The notes beneath the pieces were generated by a model. The model saw only the letters and a list, made by a program, of their open reading frames with translations. It ran no database searches and had not been told where the DNA came from. A stretch of DNA of 64,000 nucleotides. It comes from Polaromonas sp. GTDB lineage: Bacteria > Pseudomonadota > Gammaproteobacteria > Burkholderiales > Burkholderiaceae_C. Positions within the stretch are counted from its first letter, which is position 1, and each line of letters begins with the position of its first letter. Location: NCBI RefSeq assembly GCF_010365105.1, contig NZ_JAAFGZ010000004.1, positions 98,745-162,744 on the forward strand, read 5' to 3'. Both the position numbers and the translations under genes were made by a program. Below are positions 35,771 to 44,142 of the stretch, piece after piece.

Positions 35771-36253
35771 TCAGCGGCGGCCGTCATGCCGGTCGCCGCG
35801 GTAGCCGTCGCGGTCGCCACCCTGGTAATAAACCTGGCCATACCCTTGCCCATAACCCTGGCCGTAGCCGTTGCCCTGAACATAGTTGCCGCCGTCATGG
35901 CGCCTGTGGTGGCCGTGGCGACGTTCACGCTCGTAGTAAATCGGCTGCGGCGCCAAGTACACCGGCGCCGGCCTCACGAACACGGGACGCGGCTGGTAAT
36001 AGCGCGGTGCGGGCTGCACATACACCGGCTGGGGCTGAATGTAGACCGGCTGGGGCTGGACATAGACGGGTTGCGGGTACACCGAACCCACGTTACCGAC
36101 GTTCACCACCGCGCCCGGTATGCCGACGCCGACCGACCAGTTCACGTTGTCGCGGGCCTGCGCGGCGCCTGCAAAACCCAGGGCGGCCACAGCCAGCGTG
36201 GCGGCGGCACTTGCCAGGATGGCAGAGCGGGTGGTCCGGATGCTTGTCTTCAT
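35771..36253 (-). CDS. Secreted Pro/Tyr-rich repeat protein (PXPV-like)
   Basis: This 160-residue protein has a signal peptide (SAAATLAVAALGFAGAAQA, cut near residue 35). A run of short PQPVYVQ/PQPVYIQ/RPVFVRPAPVYLAP repeats follows, then a His/Arg/Gly-rich tail (GNGYGQGYGQGYGQVYYQGG). Such PXPV-motif proteins are common envelope proteins of unknown role in Burkholderiales. The ATG at 36253 has AGGAGA upstream; earlier codons lack a ribosome site. Confidence 0.75.
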   Translation of the reverse strand: MKTSIRTTRSAILASAAATLAVAALGFAGAAQARDNVNWSVGVGIPGAVVNVGNVGSVYPQPVYVQPQPVYIQPQPVYVQPAPRYYQPRPVFVRPAPVYLAPQPIYYERERRHGHHRRHDGGNYVQGNGYGQGYGQGYGQVYYQGGDRDGYRGDRHDGRR

Positions 36254-36392
36254 GAACTTCTCCTGAATAAAAAAAGGGCGCGAAATACCCATGTCTTGAA
36301 TTAAACGCGCCAGACCCCAAGCCGCCTACTGCACGCACCGTTAAGAAGGTTGCCAAACGTAACCTCAACTTTCTACCCCCTAGAATCAGGCG

Positions 36393-38219
36393 ATGACCTC
36401 ATCCGCCCCCTCCAAGGCCGTCGCGCCTGCCCCTGCCGCCCTTGACAAGGAAGCCCACAAGCCCAGCAACTTCCTGCGGCAGATCATCGAAAAAGACCTG
36501 GCTGAAGGCACCTATGCCAGCCGCCGCTGGGGCGGCAGCCCCGGCGACGCCGCGCACCATGCCAGCGGCCCGCTGGACCCCGCCAAGGTGCGCCTGCGCT
36601 TTCCGCCCGAGCCCAACGGCTACCTGCATGTCGGCCATGCCAAAAGCATCTGCCTGAACTTTGGCCTGGCGCGCGACTACGGCGGCGTGTGCCACCTGCG
36701 CTTTGACGACACCAATCCCGAAAAAGAAGACACCGAATACGTGGACAGCATCAAGGACGCGGTGCACTGGCTGGGTTTTGACTGGAACAACCACGGCGAA
36801 ACCAACCTCTACCAGGCCAGCGACTATTTCGACTTCATGTACCGCGCCGCCGAATATTTGATTGGTGCCGGCCATGCCTATGTCGATGAGCAGACCGCCG
36901 AAGAAATGCGACTGAGCCGTGGCGACTTCGTCAAACCCGGCACCGACAGCCCGTTTCGCAGCCGCACGCCAGCCGAGAACCTGGCCCGCTTCCGCGAAAT
37001 GCGGGACGGGCAACTGCCCGACGGCGCCGCCGTGCTGCGCGCCAGGATCGACATGGCCAGCCCCAACATCAACCTGCGCGACCCGGCCATCTACCGCATC
37101 CGCCGCGCCCACCACCACAACACCGGCGACAAATGGTGCATCTACCCGATGTACACCTTTGCCCACCCGATCGAGGACGCACTGGAGCAGATAACCCACA
37201 GCATCTGCACGCTCGAATTCGAGGACCAGCGCCCGTTCTACGACTGGCTGCTCGACCGCCTGGCCGAAGGTGGTTTGATTGCCACGCCGCACCCGCACCA
37301 GTACGAGTTTGCCCGCCTCAACCTGACGTATGTGCTGACCAGCAAGCGCAAGCTGGCCCAGTTGGTGAACGAACGCAAAGTCAGCGGCTGGGACGACCCG
37401 CGCATGCCCACCATCGTCGGCCTGCGCCGGCGCGGCTACACGCCCGAAGCGATTCAGCTGTTCGCCGAACGCATCGGCGTGACCAAGAGCGACAGCTGGA
37501 TTGACTACAGCACGCTGGAAGGCTGCTTGCGCGAAAAGCTCGAACTCACCGCCCACCGGGGCATGGCGGTGCTGAATCCCGTCAAGCTGGTGCTGACAAA
37601 CTGGGATGACGTCATGGGCACGGGCCACCTGGAGCCCTGCACCCTGCCCGCCCTGCCCCACCCGGCCGAAGGCACCGAATCGCCCGTGCGCCACTTCACC
37701 ATTGGCAAAGAAGTCTGGATCGAGCGAGAAGACTATGAAGAAGTCCCGCCCAAAGGCTACAAGCGCCTGTTTCCCGGCAACAAGGTGCGCCTGAAAGGCG
37801 GCTACATCATCGAATGCACCGGCGCCACAAAAGACTCAGACGGCAAGATCACCGAAGTGCTGGCCACCGTAGTGCCCGATACCAAGAGCGGCACCCCCGG
37901 CGCAGACAGCGTCAAAGTGAAAGCCGCCATCACTTGGGTCGGCGTGGCCGACGGCATGGAAGCCGAAGTGCGCATGTACGACCGCCTCTTTCTGGATGCC
38001 CAGCCCGATGCGGGTGGCAAGGACTTTATTGAAAGCCTGAATCCGAATAGCCTGAAGGTAGTAACCGCCATCGTTGAGCCGTCATTGGCCAATGCCAAGG
38101 CGGATGACAAGTTTCAGTTTGAGCGACATGGGTATTTTGTGGCGGATTGCAAAGATCACCAAGCGGGAAAGCCAGTGTTTAATTTGGCGGTGGGGTTGAA
38201 GGATTCGTGGGGAAAGTAA
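36393..38219 (+). CDS. glnS: Glutaminyl-tRNA synthetase
   Basis: This 608-residue class I synthetase charges tRNA(Gln). The HIGH motif is in PPEPNGYLHVGHAKSICLNFGLA (near residue 75), followed by FDDTNPEKEDTEYVDSIKDAVHWLGF. The KMSKS-type motif is VLTSKRKLAQLV. The two C-terminal beta-barrel anticodon domains end with QFERHGYFVADCKDH…NLAVGLKDSWGK. Near its 3' end codon use becomes more A/T-rich, leading into the accessory patch. Confidence 0.97.
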   Translation: MTSSAPSKAVAPAPAALDKEAHKPSNFLRQIIEKDLAEGTYASRRWGGSPGDAAHHASGPLDPAKVRLRFPPEPNGYLHVGHAKSICLNFGLARDYGGVCHLRFDDTNPEKEDTEYVDSIKDAVHWLGFDWNNHGETNLYQASDYFDFMYRAAEYLIGAGHAYVDEQTAEEMRLSRGDFVKPGTDSPFRSRTPAENLARFREMRDGQLPDGAAVLRARIDMASPNINLRDPAIYRIRRAHHHNTGDKWCIYPMYTFAHPIEDALEQITHSICTLEFEDQRPFYDWLLDRLAEGGLIATPHPHQYEFARLNLTYVLTSKRKLAQLVNERKVSGWDDPRMPTIVGLRRRGYTPEAIQLFAERIGVTKSDSWIDYSTLEGCLREKLELTAHRGMAVLNPVKLVLTNWDDVMGTGHLEPCTLPALPHPAEGTESPVRHFTIGKEVWIEREDYEEVPPKGYKRLFPGNKVRLKGGYIIECTGATKDSDGKITEVLATVVPDTKSGTPGADSVKVKAAITWVGVADGMEAEVRMYDRLFLDAQPDAGGKDFIESLNPNSLKVVTAIVEPSLANAKADDKFQFERHGYFVADCKDHQAGKPVFNLAVGLKDSWGK

Positions 38220-38370
38220 ATTCAGATTAAAAATTTAGGTAGTGGTTCAATTTTGATTGTTATTTGGCAACACATTTACCGTCAAAAGGAATGTCTCTTT
38301 TCGGGAGTGATGCATATTATTTAAAAAATATTACTCGCAACAGCTCAAAGCATCAGTTCAATAAAATCAC

Positions 38371-38391
38371 TACCAAATTTAAAATTTGGTA
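38371..38391. promoter_or_regulatory. 21-bp perfect palindrome upstream of the AT-rich HEPN-like gene
   Basis: TACCAAATTT, one central A, then AAATTTGGTA: a 10-1-10 perfect inverted repeat ending 11 bases before the start codon at 38403. A related AAATTTAGGTAGTG occurs inverted at about 38233. The position suits autoregulation; a hairpin over the ribosome site is the alternative. Confidence 0.65.
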
Positions 38392-38402
38392 AAACAAATA
38401 GT

Positions 38403-39446
38403 ATGACGCTAAAATTTTCTAGTGCAGCTATGAAGGCAATGGGCTATAAAGAATTCACGGAAGCTGAAGCGATATCCGCCTCTTTTTCAAGTATTACAAT
38501 CTATCAGGTTAAAGGCATATCTTTAGAAGCAAACAGTACAGAAATATCTAGTGGTACTATTGCCCGAGTTGACTATCGACTAGCAATAAGCTCAAGCATC
38601 AACGCTGCTTGTACTGCACTACTGCAGGACAATTTTACTGACGACGAGGAAAAATGGAAAATTGATAGCAATTGCCAAGGACCATTCGTATTAATACAAA
38701 TTGGACCAACTCCGGAACACAAGTGCGCAAATGGTCATATTGCAGTCGAGAAAGATGGCAGTATTATTACTTATGATTGTTTTCCAACTGTTAGAGCAGA
38801 GCTTGCAGAGCTTGAATCCAGAGTTCTACCGCCAATAATCTCCGCATTAACATGCGTTTTCAACGTAGATACACACTACGTTGTATTCAAAAAAATTACA
38901 AGTTTATTCACTGGCAAAACATCTAGCGGAATTTTAGTTCGCGACACCCGAATAGAATTTCGGGCAGAGGGGCTTGTCTCGTATAAGCAAGCCAATCAAC
39001 AAGTTGCAGAAAAATTAGATTTAGTGAAGAACTTGGCATCGACACTAAACCCCAAGGCATCCCGCTTCTTTTCGCTTGGCCTTTCCGAAATAGACCAATT
39101 AAAAAAATTTCTTTATTTCTTTTTAGAACTAGAAATTGAAACACACGCGGCATTTGGGCGCATCAATCACGAAACAGAAATAAAAAAATTACTTGATAAA
39201 AATGGATTACCAATCACAAAGTTAATTCAAATACAACTCACTGGCTTAAAAAATATATATGACAAATTTATATGGTGCGCCACCTGTGAATGGCCAGAAA
39301 TTAGCGATAGCGATATTACTGAATTCAAACTTTTAAAAAAGGAAAGAGACAATATTGCACATGGCTCAACCTCAGAACCACCACCCGGCTTTGCCTTACG
39401 GGCCGAAAAACTAGCACATAAAATTCTCTGGCTGGCCAAAAATTAA
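38403..39446 (+). CDS. AT-rich hypothetical protein with a C-terminal HEPN-like motif
   Basis: This 347-residue protein has no close family I recognise. Base composition is clearly more A/T-rich than both neighbours, suggesting recent transfer. The N-terminal 200 residues look beta-rich. The C-terminal part is helical (IDQLKKFLYFFLELEIETHAAFGRI…) and ends in KKERDNIAHGSTSEPP, where R315-x4-H320 matches the catalytic R-x4-6-H motif of HEPN RNases. This C-terminal layout resembles abortive-infection HEPN proteins of the ApeA type, but I cannot confirm homology. It sits between glnS and a GIY-YIG gene. Confidence 0.7.
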   Translation: MTLKFSSAAMKAMGYKEFTEAEAISASFSSITIYQVKGISLEANSTEISSGTIARVDYRLAISSSINAACTALLQDNFTDDEEKWKIDSNCQGPFVLIQIGPTPEHKCANGHIAVEKDGSIITYDCFPTVRAELAELESRVLPPIISALTCVFNVDTHYVVFKKITSLFTGKTSSGILVRDTRIEFRAEGLVSYKQANQQVAEKLDLVKNLASTLNPKASRFFSLGLSEIDQLKKFLYFFLELEIETHAAFGRINHETEIKKLLDKNGLPITKLIQIQLTGLKNIYDKFIWCATCEWPEISDSDITEFKLLKKERDNIAHGSTSEPPPGFALRAEKLAHKILWLAKN

Positions 39447-39518
39447 ATTTTCTTCTTAAGTCATTTAGCCACAAAGATGCGCTGATCAAATCCAGCGTTA
39501 AATCTAATCCCTATTCAA

Positions 39519-40391
39519 ATGCCCCGCCCCCAAACCATCCAAATCTTTCTCCCCAACGGTGATCCGCGCGGCATCCGAGTGGCAGAAATCACGACGCGCA
39601 TCGTTCGCGTGATTGAGGTACCGCGCAGCCAATTGGTGGACTTCCTCAAAACACCCGAGGCGCAGCAGGTTGGCGTCTACTTTTTGATGGGCGAATTGTC
39701 CGAAGCCGGTTTGCCGCGCGCCTATATCGGCCAGTCAGGCAACGTAGGCAGCCGGCTGGTTCAGCACAACCAAGGCAAAGACTTCTGGAACCGCGCATTG
39801 GTGGTTATCTCGCTCACCAACAGCATGACCCAAACGCACGCGCTGTTTCTCGAATGGTTTGCGATTGCAGAGGCCACCAAGGCAGGGCGGTACTGTCTGG
39901 AAAACGGCAACACCGGCTCGCAGCCCTACACCCCCGCGCCGCTGCAAGCCGACTGCCACGAGATTCACGAGACCGCCGCCACTCTGCTGGCCACGCTGGG
40001 TCAGCCTATTTTTGAACCGCTGACCAATGCGCTAACGCCGAAGGGTGCAGCGGAACTGTTCTATTGCAAAGGCTCTGGTGCTGATGGCGTGGGCGAGTAC
40101 ACCGCCGAAGGGTTTGTGGTACTCAAAGGCTCGCGCGGTCGGCTGGAAAACGTGGCTTCCATACAAGGCAAAGCCAATGAGCGGTTTCGAGAGAAACTTT
40201 TAGCGGAAGGCATCCTTGTAGCCAACGGCGGCGGCGTGCTGCTTACCCGCGATTATTTGTTTTCCAGCCCCAGCATGGCCGCAGTAGCCTTGCAAGGCCG
40301 CTCGGCCAACGGCTGGATGGAATGGAAAGACACCAAGGGCAAAACGATGGATGAAGTGAAACGGCAGGCGATAGCTACTTCAAGCCAATAG
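39519..40391 (+). CDS. GIY-YIG nuclease-fold protein with DUF4357
   Basis: This 290-residue protein has a GIY-YIG domain at about residues 50-125: GVY (52-54), YIG (69-71), R79 in GSRL and a candidate metal Glu112. The C-terminal DUF4357 domain ends SPSMAAVALQGRSANGWMEWKDTKGKTMDE. Such proteins are frequent accessory genes near restriction, defence and toxin loci; the nuclease target is unknown. Codon use is less A/T-rich than in the preceding gene. It is followed by a family A repeat and then the broken MNT/HEPN cassette. Confidence 0.85.
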   Translation: MPRPQTIQIFLPNGDPRGIRVAEITTRIVRVIEVPRSQLVDFLKTPEAQQVGVYFLMGELSEAGLPRAYIGQSGNVGSRLVQHNQGKDFWNRALVVISLTNSMTQTHALFLEWFAIAEATKAGRYCLENGNTGSQPYTPAPLQADCHEIHETAATLLATLGQPIFEPLTNALTPKGAAELFYCKGSGADGVGEYTAEGFVVLKGSRGRLENVASIQGKANERFREKLLAEGILVANGGGVLLTRDYLFSSPSMAAVALQGRSANGWMEWKDTKGKTMDEVKRQAIATSSQ

Positions 40392-40393
40392 TC

Positions 40394-40453
40394 ACTACAG
40401 TTTTGATAGCTGCTTACGCTTACCCTGTATGCGCCAAAAGCCTTTTTATCTAA
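40394..40453 (+). repeat. Dispersed repeat family A (before the broken MNT cassette)
   Basis: ACTACAGTTTTGATAGCTGC, then TTACGCTTACCCTGTATGCG and CCAAAAGCCTTTTTATC. It is very similar to the copy at 45315-45376, which lies just past the other end of the accessory patch. Confidence 0.8.
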
Positions 40454-40466
40454 ATTAACTGGAAGA

Positions 40467-40501
40467 ATCCCAATCAGGGTACGATGCACCCCAATATGGG
40501 T
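40467..40501. promoter_or_regulatory. Paired 14-bp operator at the broken MNT gene
   Basis: ACCCCAATATGGGT (40488-40501) overlaps the start codon at 40496. A weaker ATCCCAATCAGGGT lies at 40467-40480, exactly 21 bp upstream. The same pattern and spacing occur at 43475-43509. Confidence 0.6.
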
Positions 40502-41080
40502 ATTTCAACAACTCAGCCTGATTCATCATCCATCGCCGACGCCCTCTTCCCCAAGGTGCGCCAGCGGGTTCTGGCCGTGCTGTTTGGCGCGCCGGACCGC
40601 AGCTTCTACGCCAACGAGGTGATTGCGCTGGCGCAGTCGGGCACCGGGGCAGTGCAGCGAGAGCTGGCGGGTTTGAGCGAGGCAGGCCTGCTGACCGTCA
40701 GCAAGCAGGGCAATCAGAAACATTAACAGGCCAACGCAGCGGCACCCGTGTTTGCCGAGTTGCGGGGGCTGGTGCTCAAAACCACAGGTTTGGCCGATGT
40801 GCTGCGCGCTGCGCTGGTGCCGCTGGCTGCGCAAATTGAATATGCTTTTGTGTTTGGCTCCATTGCCAAACAGACCGATACCGCGCAGAGTAATGTCGAT
40901 TTGCTGGTGGTCAGTAACTCGTTGGGTTATGGTGATTTGTACGCGGCGCTGGAGGTTGCCACCCAAACCCTTAGCCGCACCATCAACCCGACCCTCTATA
41001 CGCCGGCTGATTTTTCGGCGCGGCTGCAGGACGACAATGCTTTTGTCACCCGCGTGATGCAAAAACCAAAACCTGGCTGA
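40496..41080 (+). pseudogene. Broken wHTH-MNT nucleotidyltransferase (copy 1)
   Basis: This paralogue of the intact gene at 43504-44142 is about 85-90% similar by eye. It is interrupted by TAA at 40724-40726 (codon 77) where the intact copy has TAC (Tyr). The frame continues afterwards to 41080. The first catalytic Asp of the GS-x10-D-x-D motif is Asn here (AQSNVD against AQSDVD). A one-base deletion near the end gives an early TGA (…MQKPKPG). The N-terminal wHTH part could still be made as a 76-residue fragment and might keep DNA binding. Confidence 0.85.
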
Positions 41081-41103
41081 TAGGCCAGGAAACCACTCTG
41101 ACG

Positions 41104-41394
41104 ATGGCCACCAAGACACCACTGGATAACCTCAGCGGCCCCGGCAAAGCGCTCAAAGCCGAAGCACCAGACGACGCTGAACTGGCTGGCTTGACACGCA
41201 CCGGCAAGGCCCGCCTGACGGATGCCCGCAACACCGCACAAACTGCAAAAACTCAGCAAAACCGTCTGATGCTTACGCCCAAGGAACTACAAAAAGCTTT
41301 GGCCCAGTCGGCACTGCAGGCGCACAAACTGGCAGCCGCTTTTGGTAGGACCGTGCCAGGCATCAAGCCAAAGCCACCTTTACAAAAACCTTGA
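41104..41394 (+). pseudogene. Chimeric remnant of the HEPN-like partner (copy 1)
   Basis: The first 45 or so residues (MATKTPLDNLSGPGKALKAE…RLTDARNTA) match the intact HEPN-like protein at 44117-44536. After about 41237 the sequence changes to an unrelated tail (NRLMLTPKELQKALAQSALQAHKLAAAFG). The helical HEPN core and its RNxxxY motif are missing. The tail looks like the end of another gene, so a deletion joined two open frames. It is probably not functional as a toxin. Confidence 0.75.
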
Positions 41395-41471
41395 ATGAAC
41401 ACTTCGCCTGAAGCCGTTGCGAGCCGTGCTGAAGCAGGCTCCATGCAACGCCCAACCCTCCCCCCAACCAC

Positions 41472-42197
41472 TCATTGGCGGCTTTTCTCCATCGGGTTGG
41501 CCGTCAGCCAATTCGCCGGATAGGCCCGCATAAACTCTTTGGCCTTTTCAGGGCGGGCGCTCAGCCAGGCGTCGTAGGCGCCTTCGTTCAAGATCGCCAG
41601 CATGCGTTTTTCATTGCCGGGTTGCTGGTAGCGGCTCATCAGCGCGTGGCTGTTGGCATTGACGGTCAGCAAGGTGTAGCTGACGATGACTTCGCCGTCT
41701 GCCCCCGTCCAGCTTTCCCACAAGCCTGCCACGCCCATGGGCTCGCCGTCTACCCGGGCAATGCGGGTGGGCACGGCCTTGCCGCTGCGCCAGTCGTCTT
41801 CCACGAACGCCCTCATCGGCACGATGCAGCGCTGCCCGGCGAGCCAGGCCTCGCGAAAGTTGGTGGACGTGGTCACGGTTTCGGAACGGGCATTGACCAG
41901 TTTGGTCGAACGCAGCTTGGCGTCAGAAGCCGACTTGACCCAGCGCGGTACCAGGCCAAACTGTCCGGCGATCAGTTCACGCTTGGGCGGCTCGCGCGGC
42001 GGCGGGTCAGCGTCTGCGGCTTCTTCGGCCGGTTCGATCTGTTCGGCGGGTTCGGTTTCAGGGGCTGGCCCCACGCGGATAAAAACACCCGGCTGGCGCG
42101 GCCACACTTCGCGCCCCACGGCAACAGCAGGGGCATCCACACGGAACGCATCGGGATAAAGCAAGGCGCTGTGAACGCTTTCGTAACGGGTACTCAT
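41472..42197 (-). CDS. SRAP (YedK/HMCES) family protein lacking Cys2
   Basis: This 241-residue protein of the SOS-response-associated peptidase family shields abasic sites in single-stranded DNA. Family landmarks are FGLVPRWVKSASDAKLRSTKLVNARSETV and RCIVPMRAFVEDDW. The N-terminus reads MSTRYES, so the catalytic Cys2 that crosslinks DNA (normally MCGR) is Ser. The HxRMP-type His motif is replaced (GNEKRMLAILNEG). An acidic Pro/Glu/Asp-rich insert lies at about residues 45-70. It may bind DNA without crosslinking, or be a divergent paralogue. It lies between the two MNT cassettes on the opposite strand. Confidence 0.85.
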   Translation of the reverse strand: MSTRYESVHSALLYPDAFRVDAPAVAVGREVWPRQPGVFIRVGPAPETEPAEQIEPAEEAADADPPPREPPKRELIAGQFGLVPRWVKSASDAKLRSTKLVNARSETVTTSTNFREAWLAGQRCIVPMRAFVEDDWRSGKAVPTRIARVDGEPMGVAGLWESWTGADGEVIVSYTLLTVNANSHALMSRYQQPGNEKRMLAILNEGAYDAWLSARPEKAKEFMRAYPANWLTANPMEKSRQ

Positions 42198-42268
42198 ATG
42201 CTGATGCTATCGCAGTGCAGCCGCCAATCGCTCCGGCGATGGCTGGAGAATTGGCCTTGCGGCCGGAA

Positions 42269-43207
42269 CTAACGGTTCTGACGGCAGGCGAATTCCACCG
42301 CTGCACACACCGCCGCCACCTGCGCCTCAATGCACTGCGCGGGGCTTGCGCTGGGGCTGTCGGGATAGACCTCGGTAGTGGTGGTGTAGCGCGCACCCGT
42401 GATACCGGCGCACAGGCCCAGCGGTTTCATCGCGTACCGGATCACGCCAAGCGCCACCACGGGCGAGCCAATGATTTCGTTCTTGTCGTCTGCGGGCGCA
42501 ATGTGCGTGATCCGGCTGACCGCGTCGATGATGGCCTGCTGAAAGGCAGGCTGGGGGTTGTCGGTATCGTCCACCAGATAAAACCCGTCGGGGATGCTGC
42601 CAGGCGCAAATTGCTTGCCGTCGCGCGCGGCCAGGGCCGGGCGGTATTCCGATTCGTCGGTGCCGGTGGTTTCGTGCAGGTCGATATGGGCAGCAAACTG
42701 GCCCTGCAGCGATGCCACCAGGCGCATGAGCGCGGCAGATTCCTGCGCGGGCGTGCCTTCACGAAACGAGCGGTTGGGGTCGAGGGTATCGAAATTCCAG
42801 CGCTGAAAGCGTTCATACCCCCACGGACTGACACACGGCACCACCAGCAGGTTCGCCCGTCCGGCAAAGCCCGCCGCGTGCACCTCGGCAAAGCGCAGCG
42901 CACCGTGCACGCCACTGGTTTCGTAACCGTGCACTCCGCCAGTCACCAGTACGCCGGGCAGGCCGGGCTGCCAGTGGCGGCTGCGAATCGCCAACAGCGG
43001 GAATCGCTCCGCCGGATGCTGCTCGTCGGCATAGCGCACTTCGCCATACGCTTCGACATCAAACCGGCCCCGCAGCGCATCGATGGCGCTGAGCACGTCG
43101 TCGGCATAGCTGCGCTGGCGCACATGGCGCGCACGCCACAGCGCCCGCTCTGCCGTGCCCCAGGGTTGGTCGGGCGTGCCTATGGGATAGAAATGGTTTT
43201 TTTGCAT
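42269..43207 (-). CDS. M14-type zinc carboxypeptidase-like protein
   Basis: This 312-residue protein has M14 metallopeptidase zinc ligands: the HxxE in LVTGGVHGYETSGVHGALRF and the distal His in HIDLHETTGTDESEY. The probable catalytic Glu is in TTTTEVYPDSPS. Members are soluble peptidases, deacylases or amidases; the substrate is unknown. I start at 43207 (MQKNHFYPIGTP); the longer frame upstream is not conserved-looking. It is 71 bp from and co-directional with the SRAP gene, so the pair may be an operon. Confidence 0.85.
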   Translation of the reverse strand: MQKNHFYPIGTPDQPWGTAERALWRARHVRQRSYADDVLSAIDALRGRFDVEAYGEVRYADEQHPAERFPLLAIRSRHWQPGLPGVLVTGGVHGYETSGVHGALRFAEVHAAGFAGRANLLVVPCVSPWGYERFQRWNFDTLDPNRSFREGTPAQESAALMRLVASLQGQFAAHIDLHETTGTDESEYRPALAARDGKQFAPGSIPDGFYLVDDTDNPQPAFQQAIIDAVSRITHIAPADDKNEIIGSPVVALGVIRYAMKPLGLCAGITGARYTTTTEVYPDSPSASPAQCIEAQVAAVCAAVEFACRQNR

Positions 43208-43474
43208 GGGTGTGGGTTGGTTATTCAGACGGACTCGGGCGCGAAGCAGGGCGTTTATAGAATACGGCGATGGAGGAATAAGGCCGGACTCCAATGAATC
43301 CCATCGATGTCGTATCCCCGACGATTGCAAAGATGAAAACCGTTTCCGATCCTTGCTCGTCCGAGCCGATTTCCATGTGACATTGGCTTCGTGACGGACC
43401 CTTCACCCGGCATTTGGCAACGTCCTTATGTCCATCCACTCGCGGGCCAGCGCACTGCAACCCACCATTTAAAA

Positions 43475-43509
43475 ACCCCAAAATGGGTACAATAAACCCC
43501 ATTATGGGT
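43475..43509. promoter_or_regulatory. Paired 14-bp operator over the intact MNT start codon
   Basis: ACCCCAAAATGGGT (43475-43488) and ACCCCATTATGGGT (43496-43509) are 21 bp apart, two helical turns. The second contains the ATG at 43504. Each is an ACCC-N6-GGGT inverted repeat. Binding would block both promoter clearance and translation, suiting autorepression by the wHTH domain. Confidence 0.7.
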
Positions 43510-44142
43510 ACAAATCAATCGCCTAACGCTGAGTTAACGTCCATCGCAGACGCCCTCTTCCCAAAGGTGCGCCAGCGGGTTCTGGCTGTGCTGTTTGGCT
43601 CGCCGGACCGCAGCTTCTACGCCAATGAGGTGATTGCGCTGGCGCAGTCGGGCACCGGAGCGGTGCAGCGTGAGCTGGCGGGTTTGAGCGAGGCAGGCTT
43701 GCTGACTGTCAGCAAGCAGGGCAACCAGAAGCATTACCAGGCCAACGCAGCGGCTCCCGTGTTTACCGAGTTGCGCGGGCTGGTGCTCAAGACCACGGGT
43801 TTGGCCGATGTGCTGCGCGCTGCGCTGGTGCCGCTGGCCGCGCAAATTGAACATGCGTTTGTGTTTGGCTCCATCGCCAAGCAAACCGATACCGCGCAAA
43901 GTGATGTCGATTTGCTGGTGGTCAGTGACTCGCTGGGTTATGGCGATTTGTTCTCGGCGTTGGAGGTTGCCAGCCAAACGCTGGGCCGCACCATCAACCC
44001 GGCTCTCTATACGCCGGTTGATTTTGCGGCGCGGCTGCAGGGCGACAATGCCTTTATCACCCGCGTGATGCAACAACCCAAGATATGGCTAATGGGCCAG
44101 GAAACCACTCTGCCACATGGCCAACAACACACCACTGGATAA
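43504..44142 (+). CDS. wHTH-MNT nucleotidyltransferase (MntA-like antitoxin candidate)
   Basis: This 212-residue protein has an N-terminal winged helix (residues 14-85: FPKVRQRVLAVLFGSPDRSFYANEVIALAQSGTGAVQRELAGLSEAGLLTV). The minimal nucleotidyltransferase domain has the canonical GS-x10-D-x-D (G122, S123, D134, D136). MNT proteins paired with HEPN toxins (type VII, MntA/HepT) neutralise the toxin by AMPylation. The HEPN-like gene overlaps its end by 26 bp. The start at 43504 lies inside a paired operator, implying autoregulation. Unlike classical MntA it carries its own DNA-binding domain. Confidence 0.88.
   Translation: MGTNQSPNAELTSIADALFPKVRQRVLAVLFGSPDRSFYANEVIALAQSGTGAVQRELAGLSEAGLLTVSKQGNQKHYQANAAAPVFTELRGLVLKTTGLADVLRAALVPLAAQIEHAFVFGSIAKQTDTAQSDVDLLVVSDSLGYGDLFSALEVASQTLGRTINPALYTPVDFAARLQGDNAFITRVMQQPKIWLMGQETTLPHGQQHTTG

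Noticed and set aside
40484..40726. Treating the 5' piece of the broken MNT gene as a normal small gene
   Set aside because: The frame resumes after the single stop and matches the intact paralogue throughout, so a pseudogene is the better call, although the fragment might still be made.
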